Positions 36,666-45,350 of a stretch of DNA of 64,000 nt are shown one piece after another. The DNA comes from Antiquaquibacter metalliresistens (GTDB taxonomy: Bacteria > Actinomycetota > Actinomycetes > Actinomycetales > Microbacteriaceae). The notes below the pieces were generated by a model, which was given only the letters and a program-made list of their open reading frames with translations, was not told the origin of the DNA and did no database searches. The first letter of the stretch is position 1. Each line of letters starts with the position of its first letter. The translations under genes were made by a program, and so were the position numbers. The stretch lies in the NCBI RefSeq assembly GCF_029211225.1, contig NZ_JARGEM010000002.1, forward strand, positions 1-64,000, in the 5' to 3' direction.

Positions 36666-37429
36666 GCCACCACCCGCGCCAGACGCTTGCCGATGCCGTG
36701 GTCGCTCGCCGCCACCTTGTGCACGGTCACCCCGCTCATCCTGGCAACGACCTTGAGCGACCCCTCCGATGCGAACTCGTCGAGCGCGCCGTAGACGATC
36801 TCGACCGGCGCCTCGACCGCGGCCAGATCGCTCACCGTGGTCTGCGACTCGATCGAGTTCTCCAAGGACTTCACGAACGGCGTCCAGGTGCGTTCGTTGA
36901 TGTCCATCGAGCCCGGGATCGCCAGAAACTTCTCGACGACCGCCGCGTTCCTCAGGGTGAACTCCTTGTTCGTGCGCACGTACTCGTACGCCTTGCGGTA
37001 GAAGCCCATGCGGTCGCGATCGAGATCGCTGGAGAGCTCGGCGGGCGAGAGATAGATCGGCGGGCTGACGAGCACCAGCTTGTTCACCGACCGGGGGTTG
37101 CGCGCCGCGAATCGCGCACCGATCAGGGCGCCCATCGAATGCCCGACCAGGGTGAAGGGATGCCGCAGACCCAGTGACTGCACGGTGCGCTGGATCGCGG
37201 CGGCGTGATCGGCGAGCGTGTAGTCGCAGTCCTCGATGATCGGCGAGGTTCCGAATCCCAGCAGGTCGATCGAGATGCACCGGTGGGTGTGCTCGATCAG
37301 CGGCAGCACGTTCGTGAAGGTCACCGACGATGAGGCGATGCCGTGGATCAGCACGACGACGGGGCCCTGCCCGCGATCGTCGACGACGTTCAGCAGCGGA
37401 AGCCGCCGGGGCCGCTTCCACCAACGCAT
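36650..37429 (-). CDS. alpha/beta hydrolase
   Basis: A 259-residue alpha/beta hydrolase. The oxyanion region is VVLIHGIASSS, the nucleophile is Ser in LVGHSMGAL (near 97), and the triad is completed by D in YGALDEF and H in AASDHGIGK. It starts 12 bases after the SDR gene and is the last gene of the run monooxygenase-transporter-SDR-hydrolase, so an ester or lactone produced by the pathway is a sensible substrate. It is a paralog of the hydrolase at 53537-54343; both begin MRWW and share HGIASSSVTF. Confidence 0.9.
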   Translation of the reverse strand: MRWWKRPRRLPLLNVVDDRGQGPVVVLIHGIASSSVTFTNVLPLIEHTHRCISIDLLGFGTSPIIEDCDYTLADHAAAIQRTVQSLGLRHPFTLVGHSMGALIGARFAARNPRSVNKLVLVSPPIYLSPAELSSDLDRDRMGFYRKAYEYVRTNKEFTLRNAAVVEKFLAIPGSMDINERTWTPFVKSLENSIESQTTVSDLAAVEAPVEIVYGALDEFASEGSLKVVARMSGVTVHKVAASDHGIGKRLARVVAQAIG

Positions 37430-37441
37430 GCCTCGAGTATG

Positions 37442-38407
37442 TCACCGCTGCGGCGAAACGCTCCCCCATCGAGCGGCGCGATACGCCAGCAGCGCCTCGC
37501 GGCTGCTGTGCGAGGGCACCAGACCGAACTCGGCCTTCAACCGGGCGTTCGAGAGCACCGGCCGGTAGCGCAGGAACTTCACCTGCGCGGCCCCGTGCGG
37601 CGTCAACCGCAGCGCGTGGCCGACGGCGAGCGCGGCGGCGAGCGCCCACGCCGGGATGCGCAGCGTCGGCTTGCCGAGGATGTCGGCGATCTCGCGCACG
37701 GTGAGCTTGCCGTCGCCTGCCACGTTGTAGACACCGGTCGGGCCGTCGGTGGCGGCGCGCACCATCGCGGCCACGACATCCTCGACCCAGACGAACACGA
37801 ATGGGCTCTCGGAGCCGACGATCTCCAGGATGCGCTCGCCCTCCCACAGCGCCGTGATCTGATTGCGCACGGTGGGCCCGAGGATCGTGCCGATGCGGAA
37901 GACCACCTGTTCGAGCTCCGGGTTGGAGGCCCGCAGCGCGGCGAGCTGCTCCTCGACGAGTCGCTTGTGCCGCGAGTACGGAAAATCGTCGTTGCCGCGC
38001 AACGCATCCGTCTCGACGAGCCACTCGGGGTTGTCCGCGTGGTAGCCGTAGGCGGCGCCGCTCGAGGAGACCACCACGCGCCGCACGCCCGCCGCGAGGC
38101 AGGCGTCGAACACGGCACGCGAACCCTCCACGTCGACGCGGTACTCCTGCTCGACGGTCGTCGTCGCGCCGGGGTTGACGATCGAGGCGAGATGCACGAC
38201 CACGTCGATGCCGTGGCGCTCGAACAGCGGCTGCAGCGTGCCCGGCTCCGTGACATCGGCGCGCACGTAGGTCACGCCGGGCAGCGGCGATGCCGGCTCG
38301 CGCAGGTCGCCGCTGACCACGAGGTCGACGGCCGGGGATGCCGCGAGCCCCGCCACCACCGACGACCCGAGAAACCCCGATCCGCCCGTGACGAAGACGC
38401 GCGTCAC
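37442..38407 (-). CDS. NAD-dependent epimerase/dehydratase (extended SDR)
   Basis: A 321-residue extended SDR with TGGSGFLGS near residue 7, the acidic residue after beta-2, VVVSSSGAAYGYH, and the catalytic YSRHK (Y about 151, K about 155). Likely activities are alcohol/ketone oxidoreduction or sugar epimerisation. The GTG at 38407 overlaps the stop of the transporter gene by four bases. With an FMO and a bile-acid-type transporter beside it, oxidation of a hydroxylated, possibly steroid-like substrate is plausible. Confidence 0.88.
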   Translation of the reverse strand: MTRVFVTGGSGFLGSSVVAGLAASPAVDLVVSGDLREPASPLPGVTYVRADVTEPGTLQPLFERHGIDVVVHLASIVNPGATTTVEQEYRVDVEGSRAVFDACLAAGVRRVVVSSSGAAYGYHADNPEWLVETDALRGNDDFPYSRHKRLVEEQLAALRASNPELEQVVFRIGTILGPTVRNQITALWEGERILEIVGSESPFVFVWVEDVVAAMVRAATDGPTGVYNVAGDGKLTVREIADILGKPTLRIPAWALAAALAVGHALRLTPHGAAQVKFLRYRPVLSNARLKAEFGLVPSHSSREALLAYRAARWGSVSPQR

Positions 38408-39327
38408 ACCGCCACCTGCTCGGTGGCGTTCTCGGCGGCCTTGCGACGGCCCCACCAGGTGGCGAGCGCGAGGCCGGCGATGATGTCCCAGATGCCCCAC
38501 CAACCGGCCACGATCGCCATGCCGCCGAGCCCGCCGAAGAACGTGAACACGAGCCCCAGGCCGAGGCCCGCGTTGCGGATGCCGAGCTCGAAGGTCACCG
38601 CTTTCGAGTCGTACATGTTCAACCGGCCGAGTCGAGCGGCACCGAAGCCGAGCCCCAGTGCGATCGCGTCGTGCAGGAAGACCGCCAGCAGCACCACCCC
38701 GATGTAGGCGATGAAGTAGGTGAAGTTGCCGACCAGCGCGGCGACGATGAACCCGACGAGCCCGAGCAGGCTCACCCACTTGGCGATCGGGTGCACGCGC
38801 GCGGCGAACGCCGGCCAGCGGTGCCGGATGAACAGCCCGGCGGCGAACGGCAGGCCGATGATGAGGAAGATCTCGAGCAGCATCTGCCAGCCGTTGAGGC
38901 TCACCTGCTTGACGATCGCGGAGGCGGTGGGGTGCAGGCTGCCCCAGAACGACAGGCTCAGCGGCAGCACGAAGATGTAGATCACGTTCGTGACCGCCGT
39001 CATCGAGACCGAGAGCGCCACGTTGCCCTTGGCGCGGTAGGTGAGGATCTGCGAGATGTTGCCGGGCGGGCAGCACGCCACGAGGATCATGCCGAGCGCG
39101 ATCGAGCCCTGCACGTTCAACAGCAGCGTCAGGCCGAAGGTCACCGCGGGCAGCAACAGAATCTGCGCCACGAGCGAGATCGCGAAGGCCTTCGGCGCTC
39201 GGCGCACGGCCTTGAAGTCGTCGACGCTCGTGTCGATCGCGATGCCGAACATGATGAGCCCGAGCACGATGTTGAGGGCGATGAGCGAGCCGGGGGTGAA
39301 GTTCAAGACGACGTCGTCGATGTTCAC
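38404..39327 (-). CDS. bile acid:sodium symporter (BASS) family transporter
   Basis: A 307-residue protein with about nine to ten membrane helices. The BASS signatures are VACCPPGNISQILTYRAKGN (residues 83-102) and FELGIRNAGLGLGL near 240. The family carries organic anions such as bile acids, pantoate or pyruvate with Na+. Its ATG overlaps the monooxygenase stop by four bases, so it is translated together with it; import or export of that enzyme's substrate is likely. Confidence 0.9.
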   Translation of the reverse strand: MNIDDVVLNFTPGSLIALNIVLGLIMFGIAIDTSVDDFKAVRRAPKAFAISLVAQILLLPAVTFGLTLLLNVQGSIALGMILVACCPPGNISQILTYRAKGNVALSVSMTAVTNVIYIFVLPLSLSFWGSLHPTASAIVKQVSLNGWQMLLEIFLIIGLPFAAGLFIRHRWPAFAARVHPIAKWVSLLGLVGFIVAALVGNFTYFIAYIGVVLLAVFLHDAIALGLGFGAARLGRLNMYDSKAVTFELGIRNAGLGLGLVFTFFGGLGGMAIVAGWWGIWDIIAGLALATWWGRRKAAENATEQVAV

Positions 39328-40592
39328 GTGGTGGCCTTTCGGGTCAGGGATGCTGCGGCCTTGCGCACGGCGCGGCGGTAGGCGTCTTTGTTGACGTAGT
39401 ACGACATGCGCTCGAGTTCGAGGTAGCGGTACCCGCCGGTGAGGTCGGGTGGCGGCCCGGCGGCGCGCCGACGGAATCGGGCCTGCTGCGCGTCATCCGC
39501 CGCCAGGTATGCGGCGATGAGCTCGGCCTGCTCGGCGCGACCCTGCCATCCGATGCCGGATGCCTCGATCATCCCCATCACGAACAGCCCACTGAACGAC
39601 GGCGGGAAGATGTTGAGGTAGAGGCTCGGCGCCATGCCCGTCCAGTTGAGCTCGGCGCGCTCGACCATCGGGTAGTCGAGCGTGTAGCCCGTGGCGAGCA
39701 CGATCAGGTCGTAGTCGCGCGAGGTGCCGTCGGTGAAGTGCACGGTGCTGCCCTCGAACCGCTCCGGCCCCGGAACCACCTGCAGATCGCCCTGGCCGAG
39801 GTGGCCCAGCACGAGGGTGTTGACGATGGGGTGCGACTCGTAGATGCGGTAGTCGGGTTTCGGAAACCCGAACCGCACCGGGTCGCCGGTGAAGGCCTTC
39901 AGCACGCGCGAGTCGATCGCCTGCTTGATGCGCGCGGGTAGCGGCCGGCCCTGGTTGAGCGTGTCGCTGGGCTTGCCAAACAGGTAGCGCGGCACGAAGT
40001 AGTAGCCGCGCCGCACACTGAGGTCGACGGATGCCGCGTGGTGCACCGCATCGACCGCAATGTCGCACCCGCTGTTGCCCGCCCCCACGATGAGCACCCG
40101 CTTGCCCGCGAAGATCGTGGCGCTCTTGTACCCGCTCGAGTGCAGCAGTTCGCCGTCGAAGTGTCCGGGGAAGCTCGGGATGCTCGGCTCGGCGAGGGTG
40201 CCGTTGGCGAGCACCACGCCGTCGACGCGCTCGCCGTCGACGCTCCAGCCCGTGGCATCCCGCTCCACCCGTTCGACCTTCGTGCCGAAACGGAACCGCT
40301 CGCGCAGGCCGAACGTGTCGGCGTACTCGCCGAAGTACCGCTTCAGCTCGCGGTGACCCGGGTAGTCGGCCCTGCTGCGCATGGGCAGTTCGGCGAACTC
40401 GGTGGTGGTGCGCGAGGAGATGAGGTGCGCGGACTCGTACATCGTGCTGCGCGGGTTCTCGATGTCCCAGAGCCCGCCGACGTCGTGCGCCGCCTCGAAG
40501 CCGACGACCTCGATGCCCGCGCGATCGAGGGCGCGCGCAGCAGCCAGGCCCGATGGCCCCGCGCCGATGACGGCGATACGTTCCGGCTTCAT
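39324..40592 (-). CDS. flavin-containing monooxygenase
   Basis: A 422-residue class B flavoprotein monooxygenase. FAD binding is at GAGPSG (10-15), NADPH binding at LIVGAGNSGCD (near 170), and the FMO fingerprint FxGxxxHxxxY is seen as FDGELLHSSGY between them. A late ATG motif is VLATGYTLDYP. FMOs oxidise N or S atoms, and some act as Baeyer-Villiger enzymes on ketones. It heads a four-gene operon with a transporter, SDR and hydrolase. GGAGGG lies two bases before the ATG. Confidence 0.9.
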   Translation of the reverse strand: MKPERIAVIGAGPSGLAAARALDRAGIEVVGFEAAHDVGGLWDIENPRSTMYESAHLISSRTTTEFAELPMRSRADYPGHRELKRYFGEYADTFGLRERFRFGTKVERVERDATGWSVDGERVDGVVLANGTLAEPSIPSFPGHFDGELLHSSGYKSATIFAGKRVLIVGAGNSGCDIAVDAVHHAASVDLSVRRGYYFVPRYLFGKPSDTLNQGRPLPARIKQAIDSRVLKAFTGDPVRFGFPKPDYRIYESHPIVNTLVLGHLGQGDLQVVPGPERFEGSTVHFTDGTSRDYDLIVLATGYTLDYPMVERAELNWTGMAPSLYLNIFPPSFSGLFVMGMIEASGIGWQGRAEQAELIAAYLAADDAQQARFRRRAAGPPPDLTGGYRYLELERMSYYVNKDAYRRAVRKAAASLTRKATT

Positions 40593-40660
40593 TGCCCTCC
40601 GCGCTCCGTGCTGCTGGGAAATCCTATCGGTCGCGCGGGACGACTTAAGCTGGAGGGCTC

Positions 40661-43600
40661 ATGCCCACTCTCCCCACGATCGTCTATCCCGCCGGGCTGC
40701 CCGTCAGCCAGCGCCGGGACGACATCGTCGACGCCATCCGCGCCAATCAGGTGCTCGTGCTCGCCGGCGCGACGGGCTCGGGCAAGACCACCCAGCTGCC
40801 GAAGATGCTGCTCGAACTCGGCTACGAATCGATCGCCCACACCCAGCCCCGCCGCATCGCGGCCCGCACGATCGCGGAGCGCATCTCCGAGGAGCTCGGC
40901 ACCGAGCTTGGCGGACTCGTCGGCTACCAGGTGCGGTTTACCGACAAGGCCGGCCCGCAGACGCGCATCAAGCTCATGACCGACGGCATTCTGCTCAACC
41001 AGATCCACCGCGACCGCGACCTCACGCAGTACGACGCGATCGTCATCGACGAGGCGCACGAGCGCAGCCTCACCGTGGACTTCCTGCTCGGCTACCTCAA
41101 GCAACTGCTGCCGAGACGCCCCGATCTCAAGGTCATCATCACGAGTGCGACGATCGACCCGGAGAGCTTCGCGAAGCACTTCGCGGATGCCGCGGGCCGA
41201 CCCGCCCCGATCATCGAGGTCTCGGGCCGCACCTACCCCGTCGAGATCCGCTACCGGCCGCTGGTGGCCGAGGAGTCGGAGGACGAGAACGGCGACAGCT
41301 CCGCCGACCGCGACTACCTCCAGGGCATCAACGACGCCCTTGACGAGCTGTCCCGCGAGTCCGACGGCGACGTGCTCGTCTTCCTCTCCGGCGAGAACGA
41401 GATCCGGGATGCCGAGGACGCGATCAAGGGACGCCGCCTCCCCGGCACCGAGGTGCTCCCCCTCTACGGTCGCCTGAGCGCCGCGGACCAGCACCGCGTG
41501 TTCGAGTCCACCCGGGCCCCCGGTACCCGGCGTCGGGTGGTGCTGGCGACGAACGTCGCGGAGACGTCGTTGACGGTGCCGGGCATCCGTTACGTCATCG
41601 ACGCCGGCACGGCGCGCATCAGCCGCTACAGCGTGCGCTCGAAGATCCAGCGGCTGCCGATCGAGGCGATCAGCCAGGCGAGCGCGAACCAGCGCAGCGG
41701 ACGCTCGGGCCGCACGAGCGACGGCATCGCGATTCGGCTGTACTCGGAGGAGGACTTTCAGCGACGACCCGAGTTCACCGATCCGGAGATCCTGCGCACG
41801 AACCTCGCGGCGGTCATCCTGCAGATGCTCTCGCTCGGGCTCGGCGACATCGCGAGCTTTCCGTTTCTGCAGCCGCCGGACTCCCGAGGCATCAAGGACG
41901 GCCTCGACCTGCTGCGCGAGCTCGGTGCGGTCGACGCTGCCGGTGCGATCACCCGGATCGGCCGTCAGCTCTCCCAACTGCCGATCGACCCGCGGCTGGC
42001 GCGCATGGTGCTCGAGTCGAAACAGCACGGCACGACCCGTGAGGTGATGGCGATCGTCGCGGCGCTCAGCATTCAGGATCCGCGCGAGCGGCCGCTCGAG
42101 CGTCGCGCCCAGGCGGACCAGCAGCATGCGCGCTTCGTCGACCCGACGAGCGACTTCCTCACCCTGCTGAACCTGTGGAACCACCTGGAGGAGCGGCAGA
42201 AGGAGCTCAGCGGCAACGCCTTCCGCCGACTGGTCAAGAGCGAGTACCTCAACTACCTGAGGGTGCGGGAGTGGAACGACGTCTACCGCCAGCTCACCCG
42301 CATGTCCAAGCAGCTGGGGCTGGTGGTCGGCGCGGCGCACGTGAACCCGGACGGCATCCATCGTTCCCTGCTGGCCGGGCTGCTGAGCCACATCGGCCTC
42401 AGGGATGCCGCGAAGAAGGACTACCTCGGAGCCCGCCAGGCGCGGTTCGTGATCTTCCCGGGTTCCGCGCTGGCCAAGAAGCAGCCGGCGGCGATCATGA
42501 GCGCGGAGCTCGTCGAGACGAGCCGACTGTTCGCCCGCGTGAACGCCGCGATCGACCCGGCCTGGGCCGAGCCGATCGCCGGCGACCTCGTCAAGCGCAC
42601 CTATTCCGAGCCGCACTGGGAGAAGAAGCAGGGCTCCGTCGTCGCCTACGAGCGGGCGACCCTGTACGGCGTGCCGATCATCGTCAAGCGCCGGGTGCAG
42701 TACTCCCGCATCGACCCGGCGCTGGCGAGGGAGCTGTTCATCCGTCACGCGCTCGTGGAGGGCGAGTGGGATGTCGACCGGCTCGACCGCAGACTCACGG
42801 CGTTCGACCGGGCGAACCGTGCACTTCGGCGCACACTCGAGGAGGTGGAGGAGCGCACGCGGCGCCGCGACATCCTCTCCGACGACGAGGCGATCGTCGA
42901 ATTCTACGAGCGCCGCATCCCGGCCGACGTCGCGAGCGCGAGATCGTTCGAGACCTGGTGGCGCAGAGCCCGCGCGGAGACCCCCGACCTCCTCACCATG
43001 ACCTCCGCCGACCTGCTCGGTGAGGATGACGCCGAGCAGCCCGCCCTGGAGCGCCACGAGGGGGATTTCCCCAGCACCTGGAGCCAGGGCGACCAGACGC
43101 TCGCGCTCTCCTACCGCTTCGAGCCGGGCGCCGAGAACGACGGTGTGACCGTGACGGTGCCCATGCCGCTGCTGGCCGGGCTCCGCGCCGACGGCTTCGA
43201 CTGGCAGGTGCCGGGCCTGAGGGAGCAGCTCGTGACCGCGCTGATCAAGTCCCTGCCGAAGCACATCCGCAAGAACGTCGTGCCCGCCGCGGACTGGGCG
43301 CGCACGCTGCTGGCCGCCAGTGACGAGTCGCTGCCGCTCACCGCGTTCCTCGCGCGCGAGATCACCGCGCAGACGTACACCCCCGTGAACCCTGCCGACT
43401 TCGACCTCGACCGCGTGCCCGCCCACCTCAAGGTCACCTTCGCGGTCGCCGACGAGCGCGGCACGGTGGTCGCGAGCGGCAAGACCCTGAGCGCCCTGCA
43501 GGCGAGCCTCAAGCCCGCCGCGCGAGCGAGCGTCGCGAAGGTCGTCGAGTCCGGAGACCGGGCCCGCCGAGACCCGACCGAACGCTCCGGCATCACGGCC

Positions 43601-44431
43601 TGGGACTTCGACGCGCTCGACCGCGTTCGCGACGTCGAGCACGGCGGCAACACGGTGCGCGCCTACCCCGCCCTCGTCGACGAGGGCTCGAGCGTCGCGA
43701 TCCGGCTCATGGGCACCGCGCACGACCAGGCCGTGGCCCACCCGGGCGGGGTGCGCCGACTGCTGCTGCTGACCATCCCCTCCCCGGTCGGCTACGTGCA
43801 GCAGCACCTGACCACGCAGGAGAAGCTCGTGCTGGCTCAGAGCCCGTACCGCACCACGGCCGCGCTCTTCGAGGACTGCATGATCGCGTGCATCGACGCG
43901 GTTGTCGGCGATCGCGAGATCTTCACCCGCGCCGAGTTCGAGGCGGCTCGGGATGCCGTGTCCGCCACGATCGTCGACGACCTGTTCCAGACCGTCGCCC
44001 TGGTCTCGCGCATCATCGCGGGCTCCCGTGCGGCCGACAAGGCGATCCGGGATGCCACGAGCATGACCCTCATCGCCCCCCTCGGCGATGCCCGCACCCA
44101 ACTCGACGCGCTCGTGTATCCCGGTTTCATCGCGGCGACGGGACTCGGGCGGCTGCGGCGGCTGCCGGTGTACCTCGAGGGCATCGTGCACCGCGTGGGC
44201 AAGCTCGCGGAGAACCCGGCACGCGATCGGGTGTGGATGTCCGAGGTGCAGCTGGCCACCGAACGCTACCTCGCGGCCGGCGGCGAACTGCCGCTGCCCG
44301 CTGGGGCGGAACCCCGGCTGGCGCGCGTGCGCTGGATGCTCGAGGAGCTGCGGCTCTCCCTCTTCGCCCAGCACCTGGGTACCGACGGTCCGGTGAGCCT
44401 GCAGCGCATCGCGAAGGCCCTCGCGGACTGA
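40661..44431 (+). CDS. hrpA: ATP-dependent RNA helicase HrpA
   Basis: A 1256-residue DEAH-box helicase. Walker A is GATGSGKT (36-43), motif II is DEAH (140-143), motif III is SAT in IITSATID, and motif VI is QRSGRSGRT. The helicase core is followed by the HA2/ratchet and OB-like regions and the long HrpA-specific C-terminal half with DUF3418. HrpA helps rescue stalled ribosomes in other bacteria. The start is the ATG at 40661 with GGAGGG six bases upstream. A similarly long open frame on the opposite strand is only a GC-driven shadow. Confidence 0.96.
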   Translation: MPTLPTIVYPAGLPVSQRRDDIVDAIRANQVLVLAGATGSGKTTQLPKMLLELGYESIAHTQPRRIAARTIAERISEELGTELGGLVGYQVRFTDKAGPQTRIKLMTDGILLNQIHRDRDLTQYDAIVIDEAHERSLTVDFLLGYLKQLLPRRPDLKVIITSATIDPESFAKHFADAAGRPAPIIEVSGRTYPVEIRYRPLVAEESEDENGDSSADRDYLQGINDALDELSRESDGDVLVFLSGENEIRDAEDAIKGRRLPGTEVLPLYGRLSAADQHRVFESTRAPGTRRRVVLATNVAETSLTVPGIRYVIDAGTARISRYSVRSKIQRLPIEAISQASANQRSGRSGRTSDGIAIRLYSEEDFQRRPEFTDPEILRTNLAAVILQMLSLGLGDIASFPFLQPPDSRGIKDGLDLLRELGAVDAAGAITRIGRQLSQLPIDPRLARMVLESKQHGTTREVMAIVAALSIQDPRERPLERRAQADQQHARFVDPTSDFLTLLNLWNHLEERQKELSGNAFRRLVKSEYLNYLRVREWNDVYRQLTRMSKQLGLVVGAAHVNPDGIHRSLLAGLLSHIGLRDAAKKDYLGARQARFVIFPGSALAKKQPAAIMSAELVETSRLFARVNAAIDPAWAEPIAGDLVKRTYSEPHWEKKQGSVVAYERATLYGVPIIVKRRVQYSRIDPALARELFIRHALVEGEWDVDRLDRRLTAFDRANRALRRTLEEVEERTRRRDILSDDEAIVEFYERRIPADVASARSFETWWRRARAETPDLLTMTSADLLGEDDAEQPALERHEGDFPSTWSQGDQTLALSYRFEPGAENDGVTVTVPMPLLAGLRADGFDWQVPGLREQLVTALIKSLPKHIRKNVVPAADWARTLLAASDESLPLTAFLAREITAQTYTPVNPADFDLDRVPAHLKVTFAVADERGTVVASGKTLSALQASLKPAARASVAKVVESGDRARRDPTERSGITAWDFDALDRVRDVEHGGNTVRAYPALVDEGSSVAIRLMGTAHDQAVAHPGGVRRLLLLTIPSPVGYVQQHLTTQEKLVLAQSPYRTTAALFEDCMIACIDAVVGDREIFTRAEFEAARDAVSATIVDDLFQTVALVSRIIAGSRAADKAIRDATSMTLIAPLGDARTQLDALVYPGFIAATGLGRLRRLPVYLEGIVHRVGKLAENPARDRVWMSEVQLATERYLAAGGELPLPAGAEPRLARVRWMLEELRLSLFAQHLGTDGPVSLQRIAKALAD

Positions 44432-44488
44432 GCGGCAGCGCTACCCTGGTCTGTGGCGTACACCATCACTACACATGAGAGGCGCCCC

Positions 44489-45316
44489 GTGTCCCGAACC
44501 ATCTCCCCGGAGATCGCCCGATCCTGGCTGCTCGTCGCCGCGACCCGACCCGAGACCTTCGATACCGCCCAGGCCTCGCGGGCCGACCAGATCATCCTCG
44601 ACGTCGAGGATGCCGTCGACCCGGCCTTCAAGGCCGCCGCCCGTGAAGACGTCGCCGACTGGCTCAGCGTCGGCGGATCCGGCTGGGTGCGCATCAACGA
44701 CCGCACCTCCGACTTCTGGTCGGGCGACGTCGACGCCCTCGCCGGCCTCCCGGGCCTGCGCGGCGTGATGCTCGCCAAGGCGGAGTCGCCCGCGCACGTC
44801 ACCGAGACCTTCGACCGGCTGAAGGGCCAGACGCCGGTCATCGCGCTCATCGAGTCCGCACTCGGCATCGAGGAGGCCGCCAACATCGCCCGCGCCCGCG
44901 GTGCGTACCGCCTCGCCTTCGGTAGCGGCGACTACCGCCGAGACACCGGCACGAGCGCCGACGACATGGCGATGGCCTACCCGCGCTCCCGCCTCGTGGT
45001 CGCCAGCCGCGTCGGCAACCTGCCCGGCCCGATCGACGGACCGACGGTGGGCACGAACCACCCGCTGCTGCGCGAGCAGAGCACGATCGCCGTTGCACTG
45101 GGGATGACCGGCAAGCTGTGTCTGGACATCGAACAGTTGCCGATCATCAACGAGGTGATCAGCCCCACCCGCTCGGACGTGGCCTGGGCGCGCGAGTTCC
45201 TCGCCGACTTCGAGTCGCGCGGCCGAATGGTGCGCGACGGCTCCGACCTGCCGCGACTCGGCCGGGCCGAGAAGATCGACAAGCTCGCCCGCGCGTTCGG
45301 GGTGGAGCCGGACTGA
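44489..45316 (+). CDS. CitE-like / HpcH-HpaI aldolase family lyase
   Basis: A 275-residue TIM-barrel protein of the citrate-lyase-beta type. It has ADQIILDVEDAVDP near the N-terminus, ALIESALGIEEAANIA with the Mg-binding Glu, and LAFGSGDYRRD. Stand-alone CitE-like proteins cleave or form acyl-CoA thioesters such as malyl- or citramalyl-CoA. The chosen GTG has GAGAGG six bases before it. A longer frame starting with GTG at 44453 sits five bases after a TACCCT box and would be leaderless; the family alignment does not need those 12 residues. Confidence 0.85.
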   Translation: MSRTISPEIARSWLLVAATRPETFDTAQASRADQIILDVEDAVDPAFKAAAREDVADWLSVGGSGWVRINDRTSDFWSGDVDALAGLPGLRGVMLAKAESPAHVTETFDRLKGQTPVIALIESALGIEEAANIARARGAYRLAFGSGDYRRDTGTSADDMAMAYPRSRLVVASRVGNLPGPIDGPTVGTNHPLLREQSTIAVALGMTGKLCLDIEQLPIINEVISPTRSDVAWAREFLADFESRGRMVRDGSDLPRLGRAEKIDKLARAFGVEPD

Positions 45317-45340
45317 CCGCACGGCGGGGATGCCGCGCGG
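45317..45340. terminator. bidirectional hairpin between the CitE-like gene and nrdB
   Basis: CCGCACGGC (45317-45325) pairs with GCCGCGCGG (45332-45340) with one mismatch and a six-base loop. It begins right after the stop of the CitE-like gene, ten bases from the end of nrdB, a natural place for a shared terminator of convergent genes. No T tract is present. Confidence 0.5.
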
Positions 45341-45350
45341 TCTCCGCCCG

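Noticed and set aside
40589-44374. Long open frame of about 1260 codons opposite hrpA
   Set aside because: It is His/Arg/Gly-rich low-complexity sequence with no recognisable domain, mirrors the codons of a clear HrpA helicase, and is typical of high-GC antisense frames. The same applies to the long frames opposite nrdA, prpE, the ABC-F gene and metG.
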